A stretch of DNA of 64,000 bases from Streptomyces viridiviolaceus (GCF_014650995.1 NZ_BMWA01000002.1:124001-188000); one strand, 5' to 3'; counted from the first letter of the stretch, positions 8,476 through 17,586 are shown. The notes: generated from the letters alone by a model not told the origin. Program-made: numbers and translations.

Positions 8476-9330
8476 ATGCGTGAAAGGCCCGATGTCGTCG
8501 GCGAGACGGACGTGCGGATGGAGGTGGAGACGGAGCGCAGGCGGATCGACCTGAGCGTGCCCCAGGTGGCGGGCAGCGCCCTGGCGGCCGTGATCGCCGC
8601 CAAACTCGCCTCGTCCTTCGGCGTCTACGGCACGATTCTCGGCGCCGGCCTGGTCAGCGTCATCGCGACCTGCGGCGGCTCGCTCTTCCAGCACTTCTTC
8701 AAGCGGACCGGTGAGCAGATCCGCAACACCACGGCGGTGACCGCCAAGCGGGGCGGGGCGCAGGCCAGGACGCAGGTCACGGTCCAGGCGGTCCCGGCTC
8801 CCGGTGAGTTCACCGAGGGCACGGTCTACCGGGCCCGGGTCAAGAGCTGGAAGCGGCCGCTGGTCGCGGCGGCTTTGGTGTTCGGCGTCACGATGACCGG
8901 AATCACCGTGTACGAACTGGCCTCCGGCCACAGCATGAGCGGTGGCGGCAGTACGACCGTGGGCAACGCCTTCTCGGGCGGCGGATCGTCCTCGGGCTCG
9001 AAGGACGCCGAAGACCCGGGAGACACCGGTGAGTCCGGGGACCCGGGGAGCTCCGAGGAGTCCGGGGAGCCCGGTTCCGGCGGTGACGCGCCGACGACCG
9101 CGCCGTCCGGTTCCGGCGCGGAGACCGGTGGCGCCGCGCCGTCGGGCAGCGCGTCGCCGGACGGCGGGAGCACGCCGAGCCCGACGCCCAGCGCGGGGGC
9201 GACGGAGGACGAGGGCTCCGGCGATGCCACGAGCCCGGCTCCCGACGCCTCGGCTACGCCCCCAGAACCCTCCGCAAGTAGTCGTTCTGGAACAGGCGAT
9301 CCGGGTCAAGGCGGTCCCGCAGCGCCGTGA
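8476..9330 (+). CDS. Two-helix membrane protein with acidic Ser/Gly/Pro tail
   Basis: 284 residues. A short cytoplasmic lead is followed by a hydrophobic segment (about 32-62, VAGSALAAVIAAKLASSFGVY and onward), a basic loop, a second helix (about 129-150, PLVAAALVFGVTMTGITVYEL) and about 130 residues of Gly/Ser/Pro/Asp/Glu-rich tail, presumably outside the cell. No enzymatic motif. The last 77 bp are antisense to the 3' end of the convergent lactone oxidase gene, so the tail length is constrained by, or has drifted into, that gene. I recognise the type as a conserved Streptomyces hypothetical but can give no function. Confidence 0.75.
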   Translation: MRERPDVVGETDVRMEVETERRRIDLSVPQVAGSALAAVIAAKLASSFGVYGTILGAGLVSVIATCGGSLFQHFFKRTGEQIRNTTAVTAKRGGAQARTQVTVQAVPAPGEFTEGTVYRARVKSWKRPLVAAALVFGVTMTGITVYELASGHSMSGGGSTTVGNAFSGGGSSSGSKDAEDPGDTGESGDPGSSEESGEPGSGGDAPTTAPSGSGAETGGAAPSGSASPDGGSTPSPTPSAGATEDEGSGDATSPAPDASATPPEPSASSRSGTGDPGQGGPAAP

Positions 9331-10573
9331 ACTCGGTGAAACGCGGATACACCCGGGAGAGGTACTCGGCGTCCCGGGTGTGCACCTTGCCCCAGTGCGG
9401 CCGGCCCTCGTGCGCGGTGAAGATGCGCTCGGCGGCGGTGAAGTACGCCCGATAGGGCGTGCCCTGGAACATGTGGACGGCGATGTACGCGCTGTCGCGG
9501 CCGGAGGCGGTGGACAGCGTGATGTCGTCGGCCGGCGCGGTGCGCACCTCGACCGGGAAGCTGATCCGCAGCGGCGACCGGTCGATCATCGCCTTCAGCT
9601 CGCGCAGCGTCTCGACGACGGCCTCGCGCGGAACGGCGTACTCCATCTCCACGAAGCGCACCCGGCGTGGAGACGTGAAGACCTTGTAGGCGGTGTCGGT
9701 GTAGGTCCGCGCCGACAGTGCCTTGCTGGAGATCTGGGCGATCGCCGGGACGGTGGCCGGCACCGCGCGGCCGACCCAGTTGGCCACCTGGAAGACGCCG
9801 TTGGAGAGGAACTCGTCCTCGAACCAGCCCTGGAGCCGGCCCACCGGCTTCTCCGGGCCCGCGCTGCGGTTGTTGCGCTTGGTGTTGGTCCTGCCGGTGT
9901 GCGGGAACCAGTAGAACTCGAAGTGCTCGTTCTCGGCCCACAGTTCGTCGAAGTCGGCGAGGACCTTCGCGAACGGCATCGGCTCCTCACGGGCCGTGAG
10001 CAGGAAGAGCGGCTCCACGGCGAACGTGATCGCGGTGACGACGCCGAGGGCGCCGAGACCGATCCGGGCGGCGGCGAAGACCTCCGGGTTCTCCTTCTCG
10101 GAGCAGCTGAGGACCGAGCCGTCGGCCGTGACCAGTTCCAGGCCCCGGATCTGCGCGGCGATCGACGCCGAGTCCCGGCCGGTGCCGTGCGTGCCGGTGC
10201 TGGTGGCTCCGGAGACCGTCTGCTCCATGATGTCGCCCATGTTGGTCAGCGACAGCCCCTCACGGGCGAGAGCCACGTTGAGCCTCTTGAGGGGTGTCCC
10301 GGCCTCGACGGTCACCGTCATGGCGTCGCGGTCGATGTGGCGTATACCGGTCAGCAGGTGAGGGCGTATCAGCACGCCGTCCGTGGCGGCTATGGAGGTG
10401 AAGGAGTGGCCGGTGCCGACGGCCTTGACCCGCAGCCCTTCCTCGGCGGCCCCGCGCACCGCCTCGGCCAGCTCGTCGACGGAGGCGGGGGCGACCTCCC
10501 GCAGGGGGTGCGCCGAGACGTTGCCGCCCCAGTTACGCCACGTGCCGTTCTTTCCGCTCGCTGTGCTGCTCAA
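9254..10573 (-). CDS. D-arabinono-1,4-lactone oxidase family FAD enzyme
   Basis: About 439 residues. An N-terminal FAD_binding_4 (PCMH-type) domain carries VKAVGTGHSFTSIAATDG, in whose GxGHS element related enzymes link FAD covalently, and TVSGATSTGTHGTG. The C-terminal ALO domain contains FEFYWFPHTGRTNTKRNN and ends in DRLFQNDYLRRVLG. The family oxidises sugar lactones or alditols with oxygen, giving peroxide; the substrate here is unknown. I take TTG 10573 as start because GGGGAGGGA lies just upstream; GTG 10588 is also possible. Either start overlaps the upstream MFS gene, so the pair is coupled. Its 3' end overlaps the convergent gene ending at 9330. Confidence 0.85.
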   Translation of the reverse strand: MSSTASGKNGTWRNWGGNVSAHPLREVAPASVDELAEAVRGAAEEGLRVKAVGTGHSFTSIAATDGVLIRPHLLTGIRHIDRDAMTVTVEAGTPLKRLNVALAREGLSLTNMGDIMEQTVSGATSTGTHGTGRDSASIAAQIRGLELVTADGSVLSCSEKENPEVFAAARIGLGALGVVTAITFAVEPLFLLTAREEPMPFAKVLADFDELWAENEHFEFYWFPHTGRTNTKRNNRSAGPEKPVGRLQGWFEDEFLSNGVFQVANWVGRAVPATVPAIAQISSKALSARTYTDTAYKVFTSPRRVRFVEMEYAVPREAVVETLRELKAMIDRSPLRISFPVEVRTAPADDITLSTASGRDSAYIAVHMFQGTPYRAYFTAAERIFTAHEGRPHWGKVHTRDAEYLSRVYPRFTEFTALRDRLDPDRLFQNDYLRRVLGA

Positions 10574-11771
10574 CGGTCCCTCCCCGACGCGGAGCCGGCC
10601 GCTTGAGCCGGCGGTACCCGAGGAAACCGACCGCGACCGCGACGGCACCGGCCACCGCCGGAACCCCGTACCCCGCGCGTGCCCCGGCCTCGTCGATCAC
10701 CCAGCCGCCCGCGGAGGAGCCGAGCGCGACCCCCACCGCAAGCCCGGTGCTCACCCAGGTCATGCCCTCGGTCAGCTGCGCGCGCGGTACGTGCTCTTCG
10801 ATGAGGGACATGGTCGTGATCATCGTGGGAGCGATGGACAGACCCGCAACGAACAGCGCCACGGCCAGAAACGGCAGGTTTCCGACCAGTAGGAGGGGGA
10901 TCATACTCACGGCCATCGCACAGACGCCCAGCAGCCAGCGGCGTTCCGGCGCCCCCGCGAAGCGCATCAGTCCGAACACCATGCCCGCCACGCAGGAGCC
11001 GGCCGCGTACACGGCCAGGACCAGACTGGCGGCCGCCTTGTGCCCCTCCTCGTCGGCGAAGGCCACGGTGACCACGTCGACCGCCCCGAAGATCGCCCCG
11101 GTCGCCACGAACGTGGCCACCAGGACCTGCAGTCCGGGAGAGCTCAGCGCGCTGCCGCCGCCGTGCTTCTCGCGCGGGTGCGGCTCGGGCTCGGTGGCAC
11201 GCTGCGCGGTGAGCCAGAAGACGCCGATCGCCAGGAAGCAGGCGGCCAGCAGCGGGCCGGCCTCCGGGAACCAGGCCGTGGACAGGCCGATGGAGATGAT
11301 CGGCCCGAAGATGAAGCAGACCTCGTCCACCACGGACTCGAAGGAGTACGCGGTGTGCAGCTGCGGGGTGCCCCGGTACAGGGCCGCCCAGCGGGCCCGG
11401 ACCATCGCGCCGACGCTCGGCACGCAGCCGATGCCGACGCAGGCCACGAACAGCACCCAGTCCGGCCAGCCGTAGTGCGCGGCCGGCAGCAGCACGGCCG
11501 CGGCCGTGAGCGACACCAGCGTCGCCGGGCGCAGCACCCGCCGCTGCCCGTACCGGTCCACCAGGCGCGAGACCTGCGGTCCCGCCACGGCGGCGGCGAG
11601 CGCGATGGTGGCCGAGAGGGCACCGGCCAGCCCGTACCGCCCGGTCAGCTGGGAGATCATCGTCACCACGCCGATGCCCATCATCGACAGCGGCATCCGG
11701 CCGAGGAAGCCCGCGGTGGAAAAGCCCTTGGTGCCGGGTGCGGCGAACAGGGCGCGGTAGGGGCTGGGCAA
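10533..11771 (-). CDS. Major facilitator superfamily transporter
   Basis: 412 residues with about twelve hydrophobic helices and the MFS loop motif between helices 2 and 3 ([15 protein letters not shown]). The sequence resembles drug-efflux-like MFS proteins common in Streptomyces; no substrate can be given. TTG start at 11771 has GGAGATCTCG directly upstream. The C-terminus (residues beyond about 390) is basic and cytoplasmic. The stop lies inside the 5' end of the lactone oxidase gene, so the two form a coupled operon, possibly linking transport to oxidation of the same sugar-like compound. That link is inference only. Confidence 0.85.
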   Translation of the reverse strand: MPSPYRALFAAPGTKGFSTAGFLGRMPLSMMGIGVVTMISQLTGRYGLAGALSATIALAAAVAGPQVSRLVDRYGQRRVLRPATLVSLTAAAVLLPAAHYGWPDWVLFVACVGIGCVPSVGAMVRARWAALYRGTPQLHTAYSFESVVDEVCFIFGPIISIGLSTAWFPEAGPLLAACFLAIGVFWLTAQRATEPEPHPREKHGGGSALSSPGLQVLVATFVATGAIFGAVDVVTVAFADEEGHKAAASLVLAVYAAGSCVAGMVFGLMRFAGAPERRWLLGVCAMAVSMIPLLLVGNLPFLAVALFVAGLSIAPTMITTMSLIEEHVPRAQLTEGMTWVSTGLAVGVALGSSAGGWVIDEAGARAGYGVPAVAGAVAVAVGFLGYRRLKRPAPRRGGTVEQHSERKERHVA

Positions 11772-11933
11772 CGAGATCTCCGAAGCGGCTCAGTAAGGTG
11801 CGAACGCAGTCGATACAGCTTACTGGTCACCCAACCCTCATGTAACCCTCACGCAGGCCCCCTTCGCACCCTCCGGACACCCGGACGCCCCCACCGTTTT
11901 CGGGCTGTCAGTGCCGGGTGGCAGGATCGAGAC

Positions 11934-13061
11934 ATGCCAGACGTGCTCGATGCCACCCCCTACGACGCCCTGCTCCTGCTCTCGTTCGGCGGCCCGGAGG
12001 GCCCGGACGACGTGGTCCCGTTCCTGGAGAACGTCACGCGCGGGCGCGGCATCCCCAAGGAACGCCTGAAGGAAGTGGGCCGGCACTACTTCCTCTTCGG
12101 CGGAGTCAGCCCGATCAACGACCAGAACCGCGCCCTGCTGGACGCCCTCCGCAAGGACTTCGCCGAGCACGGCCTGGACCTGCCGGTCTACTGGGGCAAC
12201 CGCAACTGGGCGCCGTACCTGACGGACACCCTGCGCCAGATGGTCGCCGACGGACGCCGCCGGATCCTCGTCCTCGCCACCAGCGCCTACGCCTCGTACT
12301 CGGGCTGCCGTCAGTACCGCGAGAACCTCGCCGACGCCCTGGCGACCCTCCAGGCCGAGGGGCTTCAGCTGCCGAAGATCGACAAGCTGCGGCACTACTT
12401 CAACCACCCGGGCTTCGTCGAACCCATGATCGACGGGGTCGTCCGCTCCCTCGCCGACCTCCCCGAGGACGTCCGGGACGGCGCGCACATCGCCTTCACG
12501 ACCCACTCGATCCCCACCTCCGCGGCCGACACCTCCGGCCCGGTCGAGGAGCACGGCGACGGCGGCGCCTACGTCCGGCAGCACCTGGACGTGGCGCAGT
12601 CGATCGCCGACGCGGTCCGCGAGCGCACCGGCGTGGACCACCCATGGCAGCTCGTGTACCAGTCCCGGTCCGGCGCACCGCACATCCCGTGGCTGGAGCC
12701 CGACATCTGCGACCACCTGGAGGAGCGGCACGCGGCCGGGGCCCCCGCCGTGGTCATGGCCCCCATCGGCTTCGTCTCCGACCACATGGAGGTCCTGTAC
12801 GACCTCGACACCGAGGCCAAGGCCAAGGCCGAGGAGCTGGGACTGCCGGTGCGCCGCTCGGCCACCGTCGGCGCCGACCCGCGGTTCGCCGCCGCGGTGC
12901 GTGACCTCGTCCTGGAGCGCGCCGCCGACGAGCGCGGCCAGGAGGTCGCGCCGTGCGCCCTCGGCGCGCTCGGCGCCAGTCACAACCTGTGCCCGGTGGG
13001 CTGCTGCCCCGCCCGCGCCCCCCGCCCCGCCGCCGCGGGCGCCGACAGCCCCTACGCGTGA
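11934..13061 (+). CDS. hemH: Ferrochelatase (coproporphyrin/protoporphyrin ferrochelatase)
   Basis: 375 residues. Family signatures include [55 protein letters not shown] and [17 protein letters not shown] cysteine cluster near the C-terminus ([18 protein letters not shown]) fits the [2Fe-2S]-containing actinobacterial enzymes. It inserts ferrous iron into a porphyrin; in actinobacteria the substrate is now believed to be coproporphyrin III (CpfC naming). The ATG at 11934 has only a weak AGGA upstream. The longer open frame reaching back to 11040 is antisense to the MFS gene and not used. suhB follows after eight bases, so the two form an operon. Confidence 0.93.
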   Translation: MPDVLDATPYDALLLLSFGGPEGPDDVVPFLENVTRGRGIPKERLKEVGRHYFLFGGVSPINDQNRALLDALRKDFAEHGLDLPVYWGNRNWAPYLTDTLRQMVADGRRRILVLATSAYASYSGCRQYRENLADALATLQAEGLQLPKIDKLRHYFNHPGFVEPMIDGVVRSLADLPEDVRDGAHIAFTTHSIPTSAADTSGPVEEHGDGGAYVRQHLDVAQSIADAVRERTGVDHPWQLVYQSRSGAPHIPWLEPDICDHLEERHAAGAPAVVMAPIGFVSDHMEVLYDLDTEAKAKAEELGLPVRRSATVGADPRFAAAVRDLVLERAADERGQEVAPCALGALGASHNLCPVGCCPARAPRPAAAGADSPYA

Positions 13062-13069
13062 GGAGCCCC

Positions 13070-13885
13070 GTGACCGACGTGACCGACCCCCTGCACGCGG
13101 ACCTGCTGGAGATCGCCCGGGAGGCCGCACGCCGCGCGGGCGAGCTGCTGCGGGACGGCCGCCCGGCCGACCTCGCGGTCGCCGCCACCAAGTCCAGCCC
13201 CATCGACGTCGTCACCGAGATGGACATCGCGGCGGAGAAGCTGATCACCGGCCTGATCGCCGAGCGCCGCCCGGACGACGGCTTCCTCGGCGAGGAGGGC
13301 GCCTCCACGGAGGGCACGACCGGCGTCCGCTGGGTGATCGACCCGCTCGACGGCACGGTGAACTACCTGTACGGCCTGCCGACCTGGGCCGTCTCCATCG
13401 CCGCGGAGCAGGACGGCGAGACCGTCGCCGGAGTGGTCGCGGCCCCGATGCGGGGCGAGACGTACCAGGCGGTGCGCGGCGGCGGGGCCTGGGCGACGGG
13501 AGCCTGGGACGGCGAGCGCAGGCTCGCCTGCCGCCCCGCGCCGCCGCTGGACCAGGCGCTGGTCTCCACGGGTTTCAACTACGTCGCCGATATCCGCGCC
13601 GAGCAGGCGGAGATCGCGCGGAAGCTGATCCCGCTGGTGCGTGACATCCGGCGCGGTGGCTCGGCCGCGATCGATTTGTGCGACGTGGCCGCGGGCCGGC
13701 TCGACGGCTACTACGAGCGCGGGCTGCACCCCTGGGACCGGGCCGCCGGAGACCTGATCGCCCGGGAGGCGGGCGCGGTGACCGGTGGACGCCCCGGAGA
13801 GCGCCCGTCGGGGACCCTGACGGTGGCGGCCAGCCCCGGCGTCTTCGAGCCCCTCCAGCGCCTCCTGACGGACTTCGGCGCCTGA
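13070..13885 (+). CDS. suhB: Inositol monophosphatase family protein
   Basis: 271 residues. Metal-binding signatures of the Li+-sensitive phosphatase fold are present: GFLGEEGAS, WVIDPLDGTVNYLYG and HPWDRAAGDLIAREAG. It hydrolyses inositol phosphates or related sugar phosphates such as histidinol phosphate; which one cannot be decided here. The GTG start lies eight bases after the hemH stop, with AGGAG in the gap. In mycobacteria suhB stands in the same conserved neighbourhood as dut and DUF4193. Followed by the 30-bp repeat region and two hairpins. Confidence 0.9.
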   Translation: MTDVTDPLHADLLEIAREAARRAGELLRDGRPADLAVAATKSSPIDVVTEMDIAAEKLITGLIAERRPDDGFLGEEGASTEGTTGVRWVIDPLDGTVNYLYGLPTWAVSIAAEQDGETVAGVVAAPMRGETYQAVRGGGAWATGAWDGERRLACRPAPPLDQALVSTGFNYVADIRAEQAEIARKLIPLVRDIRRGGSAAIDLCDVAAGRLDGYYERGLHPWDRAAGDLIAREAGAVTGGRPGERPSGTLTVAASPGVFEPLQRLLTDFGA

Positions 13886-13937
13886 CCGGCCCACCAGGGG
13901 CGCGGGCCACCACGGCCTACCGGCCCGGGCGCCGGCC

Positions 13938-14222
13938 GTGAGTGAGCCGCGGGCCGGGTTCCTGGAGGTGAGGGAGCCGCGGGCCGAGTACCGGGAGGTA
14001 AGCGGGCCGAGAGCCGAGTCCCGGGAGGTGAGTGAGCCGCGGGCGGGTCTCCGGAGGTGAGGGAGCCGCGCGGGGTTCCTGGAGGTGAGCGGGCCGGGGG
14101 CCGGGTTCCTGGAGGTGAGCGGGCCGGGGGTCGGGTTCCTGGAGGTGAGTGGGCCGGGGGTCGGGTCTCCGGAGGTGAGTGAGCCACAGGCCGGGTCCCC
14201 GGTGGTGAGCGGACCGACTACA
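13938..14222. repeat. Minisatellite: nine 28-30-bp tandem repeats plus a partial tenth
   Basis: Units start at 13938, 13968, 13998, 14028, 14057, 14085, 14115, 14145 and 14175, with a partial copy from 14205. Each opens GTGAGYGRGCCG and closes with GGGTTCCTGGAG or a variant. Seven units are exactly 30 bp. The fourth is 29 and the fifth 28, which breaks any continuous decapeptide reading frame, so I treat the array as non-coding. It lies between the suhB stop and a double hairpin. Copies 6-8 are nearly identical, pointing to recent expansion. Confidence 0.9.
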
Positions 14223-14254
14223 GGGGGCGGTCCGGACGGCCGGGCCGTCGGCAC

Positions 14255-14285
14255 CGGCTCGCGCGCCTGGGAGGCGCGCGAGCCG
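14255..14285. terminator. 14-bp perfect hairpin, probable bidirectional terminator
   Basis: The arms CGGCTCGCGCGCCT and AGGCGCGCGAGCCG are perfectly complementary around a GGG loop. It lies downstream of suhB on one strand and of the 57-residue gene on the other. Confidence 0.75.
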
Positions 14286-14291
14286 TACGAG

Positions 14292-14325
14292 GAGGGCCCC
14301 GGCGCTGGATCCCGCCGGGGCCCTC
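14292..14325. terminator. Second hairpin terminator, 13-bp stem
   Basis: GAGGGCCCCGGCG pairs with CGCCGGGGCCCTC around an eight-base loop. It follows the first hairpin after six bases and ends 17 bases before the stop codon of the minus-strand small gene. Together they isolate suhB from that gene. Confidence 0.75.
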
Positions 14326-14341
14326 GTTGCTCACGGGCCGG

Positions 14342-14515
14342 TCAGACGCCGGTCGCGCCGACCTCCACACCATGCTCGGCAGCGAGGCGGCGCAGGTCGT
14401 CGAGCTCGCCGAGCTCGACCTCGACGAGGAAGTCGTCGCCCTCGTCGCGTGCCCGCGAGAGGTCGGACTCGGTCGTCTTTATGCGCTGCAGAAGTCCTGC
14501 GGTGAAAGCGTCCAT
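14342..14515 (-). CDS. Small conserved protein, 57 residues
   Basis: MDAFTAGLLQRIKTTESDLS and onward; strongly helical, rich in Glu/Asp and Leu, and probably a short coiled-coil hairpin. ATG 14515 is preceded by GAGGGGG at six bases, a much better start than longer in-frame alternatives up to 14638. It has no recognisable enzymatic motif or membrane segment. It sits alone between the suhB terminators and the cutRS promoter region and reads away from cutR. I believe it is a real Streptomyces gene of unknown function. Confidence 0.7.
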   Translation of the reverse strand: MDAFTAGLLQRIKTTESDLSRARDEGDDFLVEVELGELDDLRRLAAEHGVEVGATGV

Positions 14516-14963
14516 GCTGCGCCCCCTCGTCCTGGGTCGTGGGTCGGTGGCACGGGGGTGTGCCGTTCGGAAAGGGGCGATCACGTCTCCGGTGGAGTGC
14601 CCAGCGCTGCCCTGCTGGGCGGCGACGGTGCCGGACACCCACGCCCGCTCTGCGGAAGCGGACCGTGGCGCACCGCTGGTCGTGCGGTGCGTGCAGAGCG
14701 TGATCGCGGGGTGTAAAGCCGTCCTCCCCCCGCTCCCTCCCGCGGAAACCTCAACCGCAGGAGAAAATCCCGCATTCCTGTTCCGGCGACGGTTCTTCTT
14801 CCCGGCTCCCCGCCGGTCCCCCGCGGTTCCGCACCAGCCCTCACCCGTCTTACAGCCGACTTATGGCCGAAAAGGGCAGGATGGAGGTCAACACACCCAC
14901 GAGCCCCCTGCCCTCGTGCGCCCGAGCGGCGCTACGCGGGTGGACACAGGAAGGACAAGCGAC
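14516..14963. promoter_or_regulatory. Upstream region of cutR and the 57-residue gene
   Basis: A 448-bp divergent gap. No coding frame with a ribosome binding site is seen apart from read-through of the cutR frame. AT-richer stretches near 14750-14800 and 14845-14885 are the likely promoter area for cutRS. I could not define operators. Confidence 0.4.
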
Positions 14964-15617
14964 GTGCGCGTACTCGTCGTCGAGGACGAGCAGCTGCTCG
15001 CCGATGCGGTGGCCACCGGACTGCGCCGGGAGGCCATGGCCGTCGACGTCGTGTACGACGGTGCGGCCGCCCTGGAGCGCATCGGCGTCAACGACTACGA
15101 CGTGGTCGTCCTGGACCGCGACCTCCCGCTCGTGCACGGCGACGACGTGTGTCGCAAGCTCGTCGAGCTGGGCATGCCGACGCGTGTACTGATGCTCACG
15201 GCGTCCGGCGACGTCAGCGACCGGGTCGAGGGCCTTGAGATCGGCGCCGACGACTATCTGCCCAAGCCCTTCGCGTTCAGCGAGCTCATCGCGCGCGTCC
15301 GCGCCCTCGGCCGGCGCACCAGCGTGCCCCTGCCGCCCGTGCTGGAGCGCGCGGGGATCAAGCTCGACCCCAACCGCCGCGAGGTCTTCCGGGACGGCAA
15401 GGAGGTGCAGCTCGCGCCCAAGGAGTTCGCCGTGCTGGAGGTGCTCATGCGCAGCGAGGGCGCGGTCGTCTCCGCGGAGCAGCTGCTGGAGAAGGCCTGG
15501 GACGAGAACACCGACCCGTTCACCAACGTGGTGCGCGTGACCGTGATGACCCTGCGCCGCAAGCTGGGGGAGCCGCCCGTCATCGTGACCGTCCCCGGCT
15601 CGGGCTACCGGATCTGA
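14964..15617 (+). CDS. cutR: CutR, OmpR-family response regulator
   Basis: 217 residues. The receiver domain has acidic residues E7-D8, phospho-acceptor D51 (VVVLDRDLPL) and the conserved lysine in LPKPF. A winged-helix DNA-binding domain follows and ends in VTVPGSGYRI. GTG 14964 is the start, with AGGAAGGA upstream; the open frame before it runs through the minisatellite and is not coding. Neighbour cutS begins six bases after the stop. The CutRS pair is conserved in Streptomyces, was first found as a repressor of actinorhodin production in S. lividans, and has more recently been tied to secretion stress. The name rests on gene order and sequence. Confidence 0.92.
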   Translation: MRVLVVEDEQLLADAVATGLRREAMAVDVVYDGAAALERIGVNDYDVVVLDRDLPLVHGDDVCRKLVELGMPTRVLMLTASGDVSDRVEGLEIGADDYLPKPFAFSELIARVRALGRRTSVPLPPVLERAGIKLDPNRREVFRDGKEVQLAPKEFAVLEVLMRSEGAVVSAEQLLEKAWDENTDPFTNVVRVTVMTLRRKLGEPPVIVTVPGSGYRI

Positions 15618-15623
15618 TCGACC

Positions 15624-16871
15624 GTGGCGACGACACCCAGCCCTCCCCAGGCGCCCCCCAAGCCCACCTGGGACCCCCGGCCGGCCGCACCCTTCCCGTG
15701 GCTGCGCCCGACCATCCGGATAAGGCTCACGCTGCTGTACGGCGGCATGTTCCTGATCGCCGGCATCCTGCTGCTGTCGATCATCTACCTGCTCGCCGCA
15801 CAGGCGCTCACCACGGGCAACGAACCGCTGTTCAAGATCGTGGACGGCGAGGCCATCAAGGTGGCCAGCGACAAGTGCCCGGCCGTGAACAACGCCACCA
15901 ACCTCTCTCTTTCCACGTTCAACGCGGCCATCAGCGACTGCATCGACCACCAGCGCCAGGTCGCCCTGGACACGCTGCTCAGCCGCTCGCTCCTGGCCCT
16001 GCTCGGCCTCGCCGTGATCGCGTTCGCCTTCGGTTACGCCATGGCCGGCCGCGTCCTGTCGCCGCTGGGCCGGATCACCCGCACCGCGCGTGCGGTGGCC
16101 GGCTCCGACCTCTCCCGCCGCATCGAGCTGGACGGCCCGGACGACGAGCTGAAGGAGCTGGCGGACACCTTCGACGACATGCTGGAGCGGCTGCAGCGGG
16201 CCTTCACCGCCCAGCAGCGCTTCGTCGGCAACGCCTCGCACGAGCTGCGCACGCCGCTGGCGATCAACCGCACGCTCCTCGAGGTGCACCTGTCCGATCC
16301 GGGCGCCCCGGTGGAGCTCCAGCAGCTCGGCAAGACGCTGCTGGCCACCAATGAGCGCAGCGAGCAGCTCGTCGAAGGGCTGCTGCTGCTCGCCCGCAGC
16401 GACAACCAGATCGTCGAGCGCAAGCCGGTGGACCTCGCCGAGGTCGCCACCCAGGCCATCGACCAGGTGCACGCCGAGGCGGTGGCCAAGGGCGTGGAGA
16501 TCCGCGGCGGACGCGAGCCGGCGGTGGTCCAGGGCAACGGCGTCCTGCTGGAGCGGATCGCCCTGAACCTCGTGCAGAACGCCGTGCGCTACAACGTGGC
16601 CGAGCAGGGCTGGGTGGAGGTCACCACGGCGGTGGAGGGCGGCCAGGCGGTCCTGGTGGTCGCCAACACGGGCCCGGTCGTGCCGGCGTACGAGATCGAC
16701 AACCTCTTCGAGCCCTTCCGGCGGCTGCGCACGGAGCGCACGGGCAGCGACAAGGGGGTCGGCCTCGGTCTGTCCATCGTCCGGTCCGTGGCCCGGGCCC
16801 ACGGCGGGCACATCTACGCCCAGTCGCGCGAGGGGGGAGGGCTCGTGATGCGAGTCACGCTACCGATCTGA
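15624..16871 (+). CDS. cutS: CutS, membrane sensor histidine kinase
   Basis: 415 residues. A proline-rich cytoplasmic lead is followed by a transmembrane helix (about 32-60) and a short extracellular domain of about 55 residues with exactly two cysteines (C85 and C106). Then come a second helix (about 120-142), HAMP, HisKA with H206 (NASHELRTPLAI), and an HATPase domain ending in GVGLGLSIVRSVARAHGG. The cysteine pair in so small an external domain suits a redox or disulfide-status sensor, which agrees with the published secretion-stress role. GTG start six bases after cutR; one transcript is expected. It presumably phosphorylates CutR. Confidence 0.92.
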   Translation: MATTPSPPQAPPKPTWDPRPAAPFPWLRPTIRIRLTLLYGGMFLIAGILLLSIIYLLAAQALTTGNEPLFKIVDGEAIKVASDKCPAVNNATNLSLSTFNAAISDCIDHQRQVALDTLLSRSLLALLGLAVIAFAFGYAMAGRVLSPLGRITRTARAVAGSDLSRRIELDGPDDELKELADTFDDMLERLQRAFTAQQRFVGNASHELRTPLAINRTLLEVHLSDPGAPVELQQLGKTLLATNERSEQLVEGLLLLARSDNQIVERKPVDLAEVATQAIDQVHAEAVAKGVEIRGGREPAVVQGNGVLLERIALNLVQNAVRYNVAEQGWVEVTTAVEGGQAVLVVANTGPVVPAYEIDNLFEPFRRLRTERTGSDKGVGLGLSIVRSVARAHGGHIYAQSREGGGLVMRVTLPI

Positions 16872-17276
16872 GATCATGACCCGGCTCGTCTCGCCGGGCC
16901 CGGGCCGTGTTCGCTTTGCGCGGAATTTTCGGGCCGACGACCGACTGCTCGCATGTGTGATCGATCACAGCGACGCTTTTCCGGCCATCTACTCTCCGTG
17001 ATCATGCACCCTGTCGGAAAGCCGGGAAAATCCTGGTTTTCAGGGGTCCTGATCACGGGAAGTACACGGTGAGACGCCTTTGAAGTGCGGCATTCGGACC
17101 GTGTACGGTCCCCATCGCCATCCAAGCCGATCACTCATGAGGAGTCCGGTTGGGTGTCGATTGAGTAACAGACCTTGATGTGAGGCAAAATCTCCGCCTC
17201 GGGTCGGGCACAAGTCCGGCCTCTCACGCGTTACGTGCGCTGGAGACACCGCAGACACCCAGAGGGGGAGAGCGAC
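16872..17276. promoter_or_regulatory. cutS-DUF4193 intergenic region with a perfect 14-bp palindrome
   Basis: A 405-bp gap. At 16956-16969 is TGTGATCGATCACA, perfectly palindromic and close to the TGTGA-spacer-TCACA half-site pattern of CRP/FNR-family regulators, but with a four-base instead of six-base spacer. It lies about 307 bp before the DUF4193 start. Further GATCA words occur nearby. AGGGGGAG at about 17264-17271 is the ribosome binding site of the next gene. No gene seen. Confidence 0.5.
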
Positions 17277-17573
17277 ATGGCAACCGATTACGACACTCCA
17301 CGCAAGACCGACGATGACGTCGACTCGGACAGCCTCGAAGAACTGAAGGCTCGGCGGAACGACAAGTCCGCCTCCGCAGTGGACGTCGACGAGTTCGAGG
17401 CCGCCGAAGGGCTCGAACTTCCCGGCGCCGACCTCTCGAACGAGGAGCTGGCCGTCCGTGTGCTGCCGAAGCAGCAGGACGAGTTCACCTGCATGAGCTG
17501 CTTCCTGGTACACCACCGCAGCCAGCTGGCCCGGGAGAAGAACGGTCAGCCGATCTGCCGCGACTGCGACTGA
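17277..17573 (+). CDS. DUF4193 zinc-ribbon-like protein
   Basis: 98 residues. The N-terminal half is acidic and disordered; the C-terminal part has CMSC and CRDC pairs that form a small zinc ribbon. This DUF4193 family is nearly universal in actinobacteria, and the mycobacterial homologue lies in the same conserved cluster near dut and suhB. Its molecular role is not established; a nucleic-acid or RNA-polymerase contact is plausible from the zinc ribbon. Strong AGGGGGAG ribosome binding site. The next gene follows 13 bases downstream, so they are probably co-transcribed. Confidence 0.9.
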   Translation: MATDYDTPRKTDDDVDSDSLEELKARRNDKSASAVDVDEFEAAEGLELPGADLSNEELAVRVLPKQQDEFTCMSCFLVHHRSQLAREKNGQPICRDCD

Positions 17574-17586
17574 GGCGGGGTCGGCC

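Noticed and set aside
14085..14963. Reading the minisatellite as an N-terminal decapeptide-repeat extension of CutR
   Set aside because: CutR has a good GTG start with AGGAAGGA at 14964; units of 29 and 28 bp break the repeat frame and two terminator hairpins lie inside.
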